A stretch of 64,000 nucleotides of DNA from contig SECL01000012.1 in NCBI GenBank assembly GCA_004173455.1, positions 1-64,000 of the forward strand. The letters run 5' to 3'. This stretch comes from Moraxellaceae bacterium. GTDB taxonomy: Bacteria > Pseudomonadota > Gammaproteobacteria > Pseudomonadales > Moraxellaceae. The notes below the pieces were generated by a model. The model was not told the origin of the DNA. It did not search any database and saw only the letters and a program-made list of their open reading frames with translations. The number at the start of each line of letters is the position of its first letter. Position 1 is the stretch's first letter. A program made the position numbers and the translations under genes. Positions 48,282-57,381 of this stretch are shown here, in pieces.

Positions 48282-48917
48282 ATGCGCCATTATCGTTTTG
48301 CTGACCATCTGATTAATTCTTTTGATCAGGCGCTGCGTAGTCTGGTGCCCGGCTCTACCGTGGCCGAACGTCCGGCACCCGGACAGACAGAAAATAGTAG
48401 TTTGACGGTCAATCAGGCGCGGCATGTGGCTGGCCTCATGCGGGTTAATCATAGTGGCGAAGTATGTGCACAAGCGTTGTATCAGGGACAAGCCTTAACC
48501 GCGCGCCTGCCCCGGGTCAAGCAGGAAATGCAACAGGCGGCACGCGAGGAACAGGATCATCTGGCGTGGTGTGAACAACGTTTACAAGAGCTGGACAGTT
48601 ATCCCAGCGTGCTCAATCCGCTATGGTATGGCATGTCTTACACCATGGGAGCACTGGCGGGTCTGGCAGGCGATGAATATAGTCTAGGTTTTGTGGCAGA
48701 AACTGAAAAACAGGTCAGTGCGCATTTGGCGTCGCATTTAACCCAGTTACCTGAAAGTGATGCCCGGAGCCGTGCGATTTTGCAGCAAATGAATGAAGAT
48801 GAACTGCATCACCGCGAAACTGCGCTGGCAGCTGGTGGCCGCGAGCTACCCAAACCCGTGCAAGGTGCTATGACCCTGATTTCCAAAACCATGACCAAGA
48901 CCAGCTATTTCTTTTAG
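48282..48917 (+). CDS. coq7: 3-demethoxyubiquinol 3-hydroxylase (Coq7 family)
   Basis: Coq7 is a membrane-associated di-iron enzyme that performs the penultimate hydroxylation in ubiquinone synthesis, replacing the flavin enzyme UbiF of E. coli. The 211-residue protein has the ferritin-like ligand set: E in NHSGEVCAQAL, EEQDH, E in VAETEKQVSAHL, and EDELHH. The ATG is preceded by AGAAGAGAAAGCTC. It is cotranscribed with the LplT-like gene and followed by a REP-like palindrome and a terminator. Confidence 0.95.
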   Translation: MRHYRFADHLINSFDQALRSLVPGSTVAERPAPGQTENSSLTVNQARHVAGLMRVNHSGEVCAQALYQGQALTARLPRVKQEMQQAAREEQDHLAWCEQRLQELDSYPSVLNPLWYGMSYTMGALAGLAGDEYSLGFVAETEKQVSAHLASHLTQLPESDARSRAILQQMNEDELHHRETALAAGGRELPKPVQGAMTLISKTMTKTSYFF

Positions 48918-48955
48918 ATTAAAATACACTCTTTCAAAAGTGTGGTTCGCCATGG

Positions 48956-48995
48956 TTCGACAAGCTCACCAACTATGGTTCCTGAGCTTGCCGAA
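48956..48995. repeat. REP-like palindrome
   Basis: TTCGACAAGCTCA (48956-48968) is matched at 12 of 13 positions by TGAGCTTGCCGAA (48983-48995), with a 14-base loop. The core TTCGACAAGCTCA is the widespread extragenic palindrome found in many bacterial genomes. It lies in the coq7 3' region. Only one copy is in this window. Confidence 0.75.
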
Positions 48996-49047
48996 GGACA
49001 ACCCACGCCGCCTGCGCTCATTGAGCATTCAAAAAGTCTATTGTTTA

Positions 49048-49080
49048 CCCATAAAATAAGCTTCATTTTATGGGTTTTAT
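49048..49080 (+). terminator. Terminator of lplT-like-coq7
   Basis: CCCATAAAAT (49048-49057) pairs with ATTTTATGGG (49065-49074) around a 7-base loop, followed by TTTTATTT on the plus strand. Confidence 0.85.
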
Positions 49081-49085
49081 TTGAA

Positions 49086-49991
49086 TCAAACTTGCACATT
49101 TTCTCGGCTAGCCAAAAAGGGTTTTGGCTTTGGGTAAACTGCTTTATCCAGTCCTGCAATACCTGCCAGCTCACAGCTTTTCTGATATAACCAATCCTGC
49201 TTTTCAACATCGCGTGCGGTACGACTGACTGGACGTGGCCATTGCACTGAATAATAGCCCCCAGTTTCCCCTTTATGTGCAGAACCCACCGCTAGATCCA
49301 CGGCCATAATACCGGCACGTTCGGGGCTGATCAAAAACAGCCGTAGCAGCAGATAAACCAGACGCGGCAAGTCACGCCAGATGTCAGAATCTACCCCACC
49401 TGGATGAAAAGCCTGCGTGGTCACGCCTTTAGGCAGACGGCGAGCCAGCGCAAAGTTAAACATCAGATTGCATAGCTTGGATTGGGCATAGGCGCTGGCA
49501 GGGCGATAAGGGGTTTTACCGCAAAAAGTAGATTCATCCAGCTGACCCAGTATGTGCGCAATAGAGGCCACATGAACGATGCGGGCTTCCCCACTGACCG
49601 GCACAGCCGCTTCCAGTAAGGGCAACAATAAATGGGTAAGCAAAAATGGCCCCAAATAATTCACACCAAACTGTAACTCAAAACCATCTTCGGTCAAATG
49701 CTGTTTGAGTGGTGCCGTTCCTGCATTATTAATGAGTACATCCAGACACTGATGATTTTTTTTATAGCATTCCACCATGTTACGAATGGATTCAAAAGAA
49801 GATAAATCGAGCTGATAAAGCTCTACGGTAGCCGTGGGTACTACTTGTAAAATCTGCTGGCGGGCGGCCTCGGCTTTGGTCATATTGCGACAAGCCAGAC
49901 AAACTGTAACCCCGGTACGGGCAAGATCAAGTGCAGTAGCCAAACCAATGCCAGAATTTGCGCCCGTAATCAGTGCTATTTTTTTCATCAT
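49086..49991 (-). CDS. Short-chain dehydrogenase/reductase, retinol-dehydrogenase-like
   Basis: The 301-residue SDR has TGANSGIG (about residues 9-16, coenzyme loop), NNAG, a serine in HVASIAH and the catalytic YAQSK. ACRNMTKAEAAR after strand 2 has the Arg typical of NADP preference. The overall layout (FNFALARRLPKGVTTQAFHPGGVDSDI) is that of the retinol dehydrogenase/WW-oxidoreductase-like group, which in bacteria acts on unknown alcohols or ketones. ATGATG at 49991 follows GGGTAGC; the open frame to 50078 would add a non-homologous stretch. A TetR-family gene is divergent, 191 bases away. Confidence 0.85.
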   Translation of the reverse strand: MMKKIALITGANSGIGLATALDLARTGVTVCLACRNMTKAEAARQQILQVVPTATVELYQLDLSSFESIRNMVECYKKNHQCLDVLINNAGTAPLKQHLTEDGFELQFGVNYLGPFLLTHLLLPLLEAAVPVSGEARIVHVASIAHILGQLDESTFCGKTPYRPASAYAQSKLCNLMFNFALARRLPKGVTTQAFHPGGVDSDIWRDLPRLVYLLLRLFLISPERAGIMAVDLAVGSAHKGETGGYYSVQWPRPVSRTARDVEKQDWLYQKSCELAGIAGLDKAVYPKPKPFLASRENVQV

Positions 49992-50182
49992 TGCTACCCA
50001 AGACAATAATTTAAAGTTTTTGAAGTAATTTTTGGTTTTATTCAAAAACTTTGTGAATAATGAAGTAGAATCCATCATTAATTAGGAAATCAATCATTTT
50101 CCATCAAATTAATATGAACTAGTATACATATTTAGAATGGGCGCCACTTTACATCTGACATTGGGTGCTGTCAAACACAAAT

Positions 50183-50929
50183 ATGACGGAAGGTAAAATA
50201 AAATTGGAAAACAGGATTTATGCGGGCATTGACTTAACCACCCGTAAAGCTGAAAGAAAAATGCGTTTTATTGAAGCCGGTATAAAAATTATCGGCACCA
50301 ATGGCTACCGTAGCGCGACGTTGCGCGTGCTATGCAGCGAGGCTGGCCTGACTGAACGCTATTTTTATGAATCGTTTTGCAGCACAGAAGCATTGTTTCT
50401 GGCGGTGCTGGATCATTTAACACTGAGCTTTAAAACACGGCTGGAAACCTTGATTCAGTTCCATCTTCAGGGCATGGTTGCTTTATCTGCCCGCACTCCT
50501 GACCAAACCTCTCAAACCGATCTGGCGCGGCTGGCTTTAAGCCTGTATTTTACCGAAGTCCGCAATCCGCATTTTGGCCGTATTACCTTGATTGAGGTGC
50601 TGGGCTTGAGCCCAACAGTAGATCAAAAATACATTGAAAATACCCGTGCATTTTCAACGCTGGTCACGCAAATTGTTCGCGCCATTGAGCCAGATATTTG
50701 CATTGACGCACAAGATGAAGAAATCGTGGGTACTGCGCTGGTTGGCTCCATTGTTACAACCGCGACAGGCTGGATGCTACAAGGCTATCCCTACAGCATT
50801 GAACAAATGGTAAACAACTGCCTGCAAATCCTGACCGGTACGGCGCGCCAGCTCATTTCAGCGTCGAGTCAGAATAGCGTCATTACTGTTGCAAATACTG
50901 CAACCAGTAAACAAGCTAACGCAATATGA
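50183..50929 (+). CDS. TetR/AcrR family regulator divergent from the SDR gene
   Basis: A 248-residue protein from ATG 50183. The DNA-binding domain is at residues 22-75: RKMRFIEAGIKIIGTNGYRS, VLCSEAGLTERYFYESFCST. The C-terminal region (FFTEVRNP-like ALSLYFTEVRNPHFGRITLIEVLG) is like that of regulators of lipid or solvent genes. The start is unsettled: GTG 50165 and TTG 50204 (with GGAAGG upstream) are alternatives. Its probable target is the divergent SDR gene. The last 61 bases overlap the 3' end of the convergent DUF3325 gene. Confidence 0.85.
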   Translation: MTEGKIKLENRIYAGIDLTTRKAERKMRFIEAGIKIIGTNGYRSATLRVLCSEAGLTERYFYESFCSTEALFLAVLDHLTLSFKTRLETLIQFHLQGMVALSARTPDQTSQTDLARLALSLYFTEVRNPHFGRITLIEVLGLSPTVDQKYIENTRAFSTLVTQIVRAIEPDICIDAQDEEIVGTALVGSIVTTATGWMLQGYPYSIEQMVNNCLQILTGTARQLISASSQNSVITVANTATSKQANAI

Positions 50930-51213
50930 GCCAGCTTTTTGGGTAAATAGGTAGCGGTCAACACTACCAAATAAGCCGCAACTGCCAATACCAGCCAGCC
51001 AGCCGAAATCCCTACCGTCACTCCCCATGCAGTCATGCAATGACCCAGCGCCATTCCGATCAAGGCAAGACCTGTTAAACGCAATATTAAAATAGCTGGC
51101 TTAATAGCCCTTTTACCCAATATCGTCAAACTATTATTGGCAAGCTGTCTACGCATGGTGGCACACAGCATGGCAAACCCACTATAAGCAAAGGCCAAGG
51201 ATGCAATCATCAT
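50869..51213 (-). CDS. DUF3325-type membrane protein of an iron-uptake operon
   Basis: A 114-residue protein with three to four hydrophobic helices and basic loops (CATMRRQLANN, LPKKLAH). The size, topology and position directly after a PepSY transporter-like gene match DUF3325, the third member of the DUF3649-PepSY-DUF3325 group commonly linked to siderophore receptors in Pseudomonas and Acinetobacter. Its ATG overlaps the PepSY stop (ATGA). Role unknown; probably assists reduction or release of iron in the periplasm. Confidence 0.75.
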   Translation of the reverse strand: MMIASLAFAYSGFAMLCATMRRQLANNSLTILGKRAIKPAILILRLTGLALIGMALGHCMTAWGVTVGISAGWLVLAVAAYLVVLTATYLPKKLAHIALACLLVAVFATVMTLF

Positions 51214-52826
51214 ATTTCTGACTCTTCTTTTGCTAGTACCGCTTTGGCCATTTTGAGGGCAGCCGCTTGCTGTCGGGCTTGTGCGCGCTGCTCAATCTTG
51301 TGCTGCATTTTAGCCATGACCTGCGTCTGGTTTTTCATCAGGTATCCCAGCATGACCCAAAATAATGTCGCAAAGACCAGCATGGTTAAATCAAATCCGG
51401 CCAAACGCCATTGCTGATTGATCACTGTTGTCAACAAACTGGCGTGTGGAGTAACTATCCCATTAATTAGCGGCACGGCGGCAAAGATCAAACCGGCAAT
51501 AAATAGCTGTTCTTTCCACGCTCGAACCCATGGCCTTAACAGTGCATGAATCAGCAGGCCTATCCAGACGATAAAAAATACCTTGATTTCCAGATCAGCA
51601 CGACCTACAAGCTGTGCGTCAATCAGGCGGTTAGACACAAAATAACCCGCCATCGCAGTAGGCAAACCCACAATGGCAGCCACATTAAAGCGTTCGACCA
51701 GATAATGCCCTACATGCAATTTTCCCGTTTTGTGCTGTTGCATACGGCGCTTGACCGTCCATAACACCATCCCAGAACCAATCATGCAGCAGCCCAGTAT
51801 ACCGGAACCAAACAGCAACCAGCGCATTGGCCAGTCTGCAACATGCGCCAAATGCAGTCCATAAACCGTGCCTGTAGCAACTGCCATGGCGCTGGGTGAT
51901 ATACCCGATGACAGCAACTCTCCATTAGTTGCATTCATCTGAATAGCGGGCACCCGAACATTCAATGTGGTTTCAACCGCAGGCACAAAGCTCACGGTTG
52001 CTGCTTGATCGTTAGGCGCATTCATTTCAATACGAGCAATATTTTGGCCTTGAAGTGCCTGATCTGCCTGCGCTAACAATTGCTCAAACGCCAGCATTTT
52101 TGCAGTTTTGCCGGTGGCTTCCGGTATGGCTGCGCTACGGTTGATGTCATCAAAAAACTGGTTACGCTCATTACCATATTTGGCCACTAGACCCCATGGC
52201 ATATAAATATAGAAAAAAATAGCCAGTCCGGTATAGGTAATCATGATAAAAAACGGCAGTGATAAGACTGAAGTGACATTATGAAAATCCAGCCATGACC
52301 GCTGACCCTTGCGTGGGCGAAAGGTGAAAAAGTCGATAATGATTTTTTTATGGGTAATGACGCCGGTAATCAGCGCCATAAACATCAGCATGGCCGCAAT
52401 ACCAACAATAATGCGGCCAATCAGTACCGGAAAGCCAAACAGCTCAAAATGAAAACGATAGAAAAACTCGCCGCCACGGGTATCGCGGGCAGCAATCTTT
52501 TCGCCAGTTTGTGGGTTTAGGTTGGCATTGTCATAACCCTTATCTGTACGCCAGTAGGCATTAATACTTTGCTGGCGCTGATCTGGCAAGGTGATGTACC
52601 AGCTTTTGGCATCAGGTGCCAGCTTCTGCATGCTGCTTAAGGCCACCAGTGCTGCTTGCTGATTAGTCACTGCTTGTAGTTGAAGCTCAGGTGTCATCCA
52701 CTGGCTGATTTCTTCCTTAAAATATGCTGAAGTTCCAGTGGCAAAAATGGCAAATAACACCCAGCCTAGCACCAGACCTGTCCAAGTATGCAACCACGCC
52801 ATGGATTGGCGAAAACCGTTTTTCAT
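51210..52826 (-). CDS. PepSY-associated membrane protein, iron-uptake accessory
   Basis: The 538-residue inner-membrane protein starts with MAWLHTWTGLVLGWVLFAIF, the PepSY-TM hallmark, with a large periplasmic loop, the second helix group LMFMALITGVITHKKIIIDFF, FRPRKGQRSWLDFHNVTSVL and further helices, ending in a basic Gln/Ala-rich tail. Conserved histidines in the helices fit proposed haem-binding ferric reductase function; such proteins are used to reduce ferric siderophores at the inner membrane. It starts three bases after the DUF3649 stop, so the three genes form one operon. Confidence 0.88.
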   Translation of the reverse strand: MKNGFRQSMAWLHTWTGLVLGWVLFAIFATGTSAYFKEEISQWMTPELQLQAVTNQQAALVALSSMQKLAPDAKSWYITLPDQRQQSINAYWRTDKGYDNANLNPQTGEKIAARDTRGGEFFYRFHFELFGFPVLIGRIIVGIAAMLMFMALITGVITHKKIIIDFFTFRPRKGQRSWLDFHNVTSVLSLPFFIMITYTGLAIFFYIYMPWGLVAKYGNERNQFFDDINRSAAIPEATGKTAKMLAFEQLLAQADQALQGQNIARIEMNAPNDQAATVSFVPAVETTLNVRVPAIQMNATNGELLSSGISPSAMAVATGTVYGLHLAHVADWPMRWLLFGSGILGCCMIGSGMVLWTVKRRMQQHKTGKLHVGHYLVERFNVAAIVGLPTAMAGYFVSNRLIDAQLVGRADLEIKVFFIVWIGLLIHALLRPWVRAWKEQLFIAGLIFAAVPLINGIVTPHASLLTTVINQQWRLAGFDLTMLVFATLFWVMLGYLMKNQTQVMAKMQHKIEQRAQARQQAAALKMAKAVLAKEESEI

Positions 52827-52829
52827 TAG

Positions 52830-53165
52830 TTATCCTGCCATACCAGAATGAAGCGCAAAATACAAGGATGCCGCTGCGCTCATTAGTACGGCCAGAATCA
52901 GGTAGAGTTTCAGCAAGGATTGAATTGCAAAAGCCCAGATAATAATACCGGCAAACCAGAGATAGCTCAGCATACTCGACAGGATCACAGCATCAGCGCG
53001 AGTCATGTGCAACAGAATAGCCGTAATGGCAGTGACATAACCCGTCAGCACATAGCCTCCTACAAAGCCAGCCAGCACCCGCAGCAATACCTGACAGCCA
53101 TAGCGAGCACGATCGCCTAGCCAACTTATTTCGCCCATCTTGCTGCTTATTCTGGTGATTATCAT
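52830..53165 (-). CDS. DUF3649-type membrane protein, first gene of the iron-uptake operon
   Basis: A 111-residue protein with an amphipathic start and about three helices (VLAGFVGGYVLTGYVTAITA, VILSSMLSYLWFAGIIIWAF, YLILAVLMSAAASLYFAL). This pattern and its place before a PepSY gene identify DUF3649. ATG 53165 is the longest start; ATG 53135 (MGEISWLG) is an option. A Fur-box match lies 136 bases upstream. There is no TonB-dependent receptor gene next to it, unlike many such operons. Confidence 0.75.
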   Translation of the reverse strand: MIITRISSKMGEISWLGDRARYGCQVLLRVLAGFVGGYVLTGYVTAITAILLHMTRADAVILSSMLSYLWFAGIIIWAFAIQSLLKLYLILAVLMSAAASLYFALHSGMAG

Positions 53166-53300
53166 TGCTGATTACTCATTGGTTTGACCTTGCTACTTTA
53201 CGAATCATCTGATGTATTCTGGTTGCCTATAAAGATCGACTATGCACAGGATAGCCATGCAGGCTTACCCTGAGAGCAACAAAAAATCAGGTTCAATATA

Positions 53301-53319
53301 GTAAATGATATTCATTATT
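53301..53319 (-). promoter_or_regulatory. Putative Fur box
   Basis: GTAAATGATATTCATTATT matches the 19-bp Fur consensus at 15 of 19 positions, including AATGATA and TCATTAT. It lies upstream of the DUF3649-PepSY-DUF3325 operon, which fits iron repression. Confidence 0.7.
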
Positions 53320-53375
53320 ATTTTCAATAATTATATTACTGAATTTTTTAACAGTTCCAACCATACAATGCCAAC

Positions 53376-53405
53376 CATAAAAAAAAGACTTCCGAAGAAG
53401 TCTTT
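53376..53405 (-). terminator. Rho-independent terminator of fumC
   Basis: AAAGACTTC (53384-53392) pairs with GAAGTCTTT (53397-53405) around CGAA. On the minus strand the stem is followed by a run of T. It lies about 30 bases beyond the fumC stop. Confidence 0.9.
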
Positions 53406-53432
53406 AATCTTTAAACGTTTTATACAGTGCAT

Positions 53433-54824
53433 TTAAGCCTTAGGTGAAACCATCTGCTCTGGTCGCACCACTTGATCAAACTGCTCCGCCGTGACCAGCC
53501 CCAGTTCAACAGCCACCTGCTTTAAGGTTTTACCTTCCTTATAGGCTGTTTTGGCCACTTTGGCCGCATTTTCATAGCCAATCACCGGATTTAATGCCGT
53601 CACCAGCATGAGTGAGTTATGCAGGTAATATTCAATTTTTTCCAGATTAGGCTCAATGCCATAAGCACAGTTATCATTAAAACTATTGCAGGCATCACCC
53701 AGCAGGCGAATGGATTGCAACAGGTTAAAGGCAATGACGGGCATAAAAACATTCAGCTCAAAGTTGCCTGATGCCCCTGCCACATTAATGGTCGTGTCGT
53801 TGCCCAGTACTTGTGCCACCACCATGGTCATGGCTTCAGACTGCGTGGGATTGACCTTGCCCGGCATAATACTGGAACCGGGTTCATTTTCGGGAATGCG
53901 GATTTCACCAATACCACAACGCGGGCCACTGGCCAGCCAGCGCACATCATTGGCAATTTTATTCAGGCTCACGGCCAGCGTCTTGAGTGCTCCCGATGCA
54001 AACACCGCTGCGTCGCGTGCGGCCAGTGCCTCAAACTTGTTAGGTGCCGTCACAAAAGGCAGGCCAGTGAGTTCGGCAATTTTATCGGCACTTTTTATGG
54101 CATAGTCAGGATGAGCATTTAAGCCTGTTCCCACTGCGGTGCCGCCCAAGGGCAATTCATACAACCCTTGCAAGGCCTGATTTAGGCGCTTTAAACCATG
54201 ATCAAGCTGACACACATAACCGCTAAATTCCTGTCCCAGCGTCAATGGCGTGGCATCCTGCAAATGGGTGCGGCCAATCTTAACGATACTTTCAAATGCC
54301 TTGGATTTTTGTTCCAGCGTGTCACGCAGTTGTTTGACGGCTGGAATCAGTAGCTCATTGATTTCAACCGCAGCAGCCACATGAATGGCGGTTGGAAAAG
54401 AATCATTGGTGGATTGCGCCCGGTTGACATGATCATTGGGATGTACCGGATACTGCGCGCCCAGTGCTTGTCCTACACTTAAATTGGCAATATTGGCAAT
54501 TACTTCGTTGCAGTTCATATTGCTTTGGGTGCCAGAACCAGTTTGCCAGACCACCAATGGAAATTGTTCATCCCATTTGCCACTCATCACCTGCTCGGCT
54601 GCGGGCACAATAAGCTGGGAAATTTCTTTTGAAATCTGGCCAAGCTCGGCATTGACCATGGCTGCTGCTTTTTTGACTGTTCCCATGGCTTTAATCATCG
54701 GGCGCGGCATGCGCTCCTGCCCGATTTTAAAATTTTGTAAACTACGCTGCGTTTGCGCACCCCAATAGACACTGGCTGGGACTTCAATCTCGCCCATGGT
54801 GTCATGTTCAATACGTGTTTCCAT
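53433..54824 (-). CDS. fumC: Class II fumarate hydratase
   Basis: FumC interconverts fumarate and malate in the citric acid cycle without an iron-sulfur cluster. The 463-residue protein has the family signature [17 protein letters not shown] with the catalytic serine, [14 protein letters not shown], and [22 protein letters not shown] 54824 has GGAG eight bases upstream and gives the usual length; ATG 54836 would destroy that ribosome binding site. It is monocistronic, with its own terminator. Confidence 0.97.
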   Translation of the reverse strand: METRIEHDTMGEIEVPASVYWGAQTQRSLQNFKIGQERMPRPMIKAMGTVKKAAAMVNAELGQISKEISQLIVPAAEQVMSGKWDEQFPLVVWQTGSGTQSNMNCNEVIANIANLSVGQALGAQYPVHPNDHVNRAQSTNDSFPTAIHVAAAVEINELLIPAVKQLRDTLEQKSKAFESIVKIGRTHLQDATPLTLGQEFSGYVCQLDHGLKRLNQALQGLYELPLGGTAVGTGLNAHPDYAIKSADKIAELTGLPFVTAPNKFEALAARDAAVFASGALKTLAVSLNKIANDVRWLASGPRCGIGEIRIPENEPGSSIMPGKVNPTQSEAMTMVVAQVLGNDTTINVAGASGNFELNVFMPVIAFNLLQSIRLLGDACNSFNDNCAYGIEPNLEKIEYYLHNSLMLVTALNPVIGYENAAKVAKTAYKEGKTLKQVAVELGLVTAEQFDQVVRPEQMVSPKA

Positions 54825-55055
54825 GCATAGCTCCATTTCATCGTTGAGAAAATATCGTTTTAACAGGACAAAACAAGCTGGCTACGCGAAACAGGCTGGC
54901 TCGCATAGCATAAGGAAATTTGTCGTGGTGTGCGATGTTTTTAGGATTTGATCAGAATAGTAATGATTGGTTTTTGCATCAAAACAGGCTTTGATGCAAG
55001 TTTGTTACATTAGGTAATAGAGAAAATTAAAAGGATGCTTATTGATAATGCTTTA

Positions 55056-56063
55056 TTAATTGAGTGGTCGAATAAACTGATAAAAGCGCCATAAGTCGCC
55101 GGCCATGTCCTCAACACTGCGCTTGGCCTGCCAGCTCAGGATTTTTTGGGCTTTTTCAGGATTACCAATCAAGCTGCCAACATCACCGGTACGTGCTTCG
55201 ACCACTTGTTCTGGCATGGGCTGCTGGGTAACCTCTGCAAAGGTTTTGGCCACTTCCCGCACGGATGTGCCTTTACCGCTACTGATATTAAAGGCTTCAA
55301 GCGCTTGCGCCTGATTGAACAGCCAGCCCAGCGCATGCATATTGGCCTCGACCACATCCATTACATGGATATAATCCCGTACCCCAGTACCATCGGGAGT
55401 GGGGTACTGATCGCCATAAATTTCTAATGTTTCGCGTTCATGACGCGCTAGTTGCACCAGATACGGCATGATATTGGATGGCAAACTACCCGGCCATTCT
55501 CCCAATACGCCAGTAGGATAAGCACCGCCAACATTGCCATAGCGCATAATTGCAATACGCCAGTGCGTATCGGCCTGTGCAATATCTTTGACAATTTGCT
55601 CGGACATTTGCAGGCTTTTGGCATAAGGGCTGGCGGCACTAAATATCGTGTTTTCATCAACCGGTTCAGCTTGATCCGCCCCATACACCGCCAGTGAGGA
55701 GCAATAAATCAGGGTTTTGACCGAAGTGCGTTGCATTGCACGTAGAATACTGGTGGTACAGGTCACATTATTATTATAAAAATCGAGCGGTTGATTCACT
55801 GAATCTGGGATAGATTTGGTGCCGGCACAATGCACCACAGCGGTTACCGCATATTGTTCGATGGTACGTTGCAAGGCGGGTGTATTGCGCACATCAAGCC
55901 GAATGAAGGTAACATAGCGACCGGCCATGTATTCCAGCCGCTCCAGCACTTCCATTTTGCTATTACATAGATTATCAACCAAAATGACATCATGACCGTT
56001 TGCCAGTAGTATCGCTGCCATATGTGACCCGATATATCCCAAGCCTCCTGTCACTAAAATCAT
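55056..56063 (-). CDS. galE: UDP-glucose 4-epimerase-like protein with altered catalytic motif
   Basis: The 335-residue protein aligns over its length with GalE (E. coli 338): NAD loop VTGGLGYIGSH, DNLCNSK, CAGTKSIPDSV, YNNNV, YGDQYPTPDGTGVRDYIHVMD, and NISSGKGTSVREV. The catalytic YxxxK is changed: SPYAKSLQMSE has Y147-A-K149-S-L151, so the lysine at Y+4 is leucine and a lysine sits at Y+2. The usual F-N after MRY is G-N. In E. coli GalE the lysine at Y+4 (K153) helps hold NAD and lower the tyrosine pKa. The protein may be a slow or altered-specificity epimerase, or have another role. No sugar-nucleotide genes are adjacent; the tus genes are divergent. Confidence 0.85.
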   Translation of the reverse strand: MILVTGGLGYIGSHMAAILLANGHDVILVDNLCNSKMEVLERLEYMAGRYVTFIRLDVRNTPALQRTIEQYAVTAVVHCAGTKSIPDSVNQPLDFYNNNVTCTTSILRAMQRTSVKTLIYCSSLAVYGADQAEPVDENTIFSAASPYAKSLQMSEQIVKDIAQADTHWRIAIMRYGNVGGAYPTGVLGEWPGSLPSNIMPYLVQLARHERETLEIYGDQYPTPDGTGVRDYIHVMDVVEANMHALGWLFNQAQALEAFNISSGKGTSVREVAKTFAEVTQQPMPEQVVEARTGDVGSLIGNPEKAQKILSWQAKRSVEDMAGDLWRFYQFIRPLN

Positions 56064-56132
56064 GAAATTACCTCAATCAATATTTTAAAATTCGTAACAG
56101 TATTATGATATATGAAACTTTACGTTGGAATC

Positions 56133-56507
56133 ATGACCATCATGACACTACTTTTGTTAACACAGTCAGGTACGAATCCAATTGCATGGCATGCCTTTCA
56201 ACTTGCCCAGTCCCTGCTCCACGCTCAACACACTGTACAGGTTTTCTTTTATCAGGATGCTGTGACAATTGCAAACGCCCTGAGCTGGCGACCACAGGAT
56301 GAACTTAATCTGGGGCAACAATGGCAGCAATTGGGGATTGATTTACCAGTCTGTGTGAGTGCCGCGCTCAATCGTGGCGTTACAGATGAAGACAACGCCA
56401 AACGGCATCAGCTCAATACTGCCAACCTATTGCCAGAGTTTCGGATGGCTGGTCTGGGCGAACTGGCGGATGCCATGATGACAGCCGAGCGCACCCTTCA
56501 ATTTTAG
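56133..56507 (+). CDS. tusD: Sulfurtransferase subunit TusD (DsrE family)
   Basis: TusD is part of the TusBCD heterohexamer that takes persulfide sulfur from TusA and passes it to TusE for the 2-thiouridine of tRNA wobble U34. The 124-residue protein has the active cysteine in LPVCVSAALNRGV and the C-terminal GLGELADAMMTAERTLQF typical of TusD. ATG 56133 with GGAATC upstream gives the closest match; ATG 56112 and 56142 are alternatives. The gene leads tusD-tusC-tusB-tusE. Confidence 0.93.
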   Translation: MTIMTLLLLTQSGTNPIAWHAFQLAQSLLHAQHTVQVFFYQDAVTIANALSWRPQDELNLGQQWQQLGIDLPVCVSAALNRGVTDEDNAKRHQLNTANLLPEFRMAGLGELADAMMTAERTLQF

Positions 56508-56585
56508 TCGGCGGTTTTTGTCATGTGGCTTAGGTGTGTCTTAAAGATCACGTTTTAATTTTATTTTCAGGTCAGGGTATTTATT

Positions 56586-56942
56586 GTGAAATCCATTTTA
56601 GTGATTTTTAGTCAGGGTGCTGGCACTGGCCAAACCTTGCTGGAAGCATTATCAGCCACTATGGTACTGGCTACTTTTGGCCTCAATGTCAAAGTTTGCC
56701 TGCTCAATGAGGCAATTTCCCTGCTACAGGCACCAATACGCTCATCGACGCCAGATTATCAGCAACCCTTTAAATCGGCTTATGCCATGCTGGAAAGTTT
56801 TGAGTTTTATGATTTATTGCCTATTTGGGTTTGCCAGAATCAACAAGCACAGCTCCAGCACTTTTCATCGTCCATTGAACATGAACTGGTTGATTTAGAC
56901 CCGGCTCTGCTGTCGCAATTTGATCAGGTGTTGTACTGGTAA
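56586..56942 (+). CDS. tusC: Sulfurtransferase subunit TusC (DsrF family)
   Basis: The 118-residue DsrE/F-fold protein is the middle subunit of TusBCD. The start is GTG 56586; the TusC pattern SILVIFSQGAGTGQTLLEAL and YAMLESFEFYDLLPIWVC are visible, ending FDQVLYW. It follows tusD by 78 bases and precedes tusB by 45. It serves as structural partner of TusD in sulfur relay. Confidence 0.85.
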   Translation: MKSILVIFSQGAGTGQTLLEALSATMVLATFGLNVKVCLLNEAISLLQAPIRSSTPDYQQPFKSAYAMLESFEFYDLLPIWVCQNQQAQLQHFSSSIEHELVDLDPALLSQFDQVLYW

Positions 56943-56987
56943 ATGGTGTATCAGCGCCATTGTAAAATAATTAAGTAAGGTTAGCTT

Positions 56988-57284
56988 ATGAGCACGATTT
57001 CCACCTCCACCCTGCATCAGCTTTGTCATGCGCCCAGTTTGTGGACGAACTGCATCAACCAAATAGGTGCGCTATGGCAGCCTAATGATGCCCTACTATT
57101 ACTGGGTTCAGCGGCGCAAGGTGTGCATGATCCCCGCCTGAATGCTTTTAAAATCGTCTATGTATTGCAGGCCGATCTGGATATTTTGGGTATTACGACT
57201 GACCAAATTCAATGTAAAATTTTAAGCTATGATCAATGGGCACAGTTGGTATTATCACATCAGCGCCATGTAACTTGGAAATAG
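56988..57284 (+). CDS. tusB: Sulfurtransferase subunit TusB (DsrH family)
   Basis: The 98-residue protein has the DsrH pattern STLHQLCHAPS, DALLLLGSAAQGV, VLQADLDILGI, and YDQWAQLVLSHQRHVTW near the C-terminus. It completes the TusBCD complex. The cysteine is at residue 13 rather than later, as in many homologues. ATG follows TAAGGTTAGCTT. Confidence 0.85.
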   Translation: MSTISTSTLHQLCHAPSLWTNCINQIGALWQPNDALLLLGSAAQGVHDPRLNAFKIVYVLQADLDILGITTDQIQCKILSYDQWAQLVLSHQRHVTWK

Positions 57285-57381
57285 ACGAGCACCTTGCAAA
57301 TCCGTAAAACACTCACTACCTACTTTTTGAATAGGTTTAAAATCTGTTTTATATTTTGACCCAGAGCAATGACGATATCGC

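Noticed and set aside
48951-48962. GGTTCGAC resembling a tRNA T-loop
   Set aside because: No cloverleaf can be formed around it; it is the REP-like palindrome.
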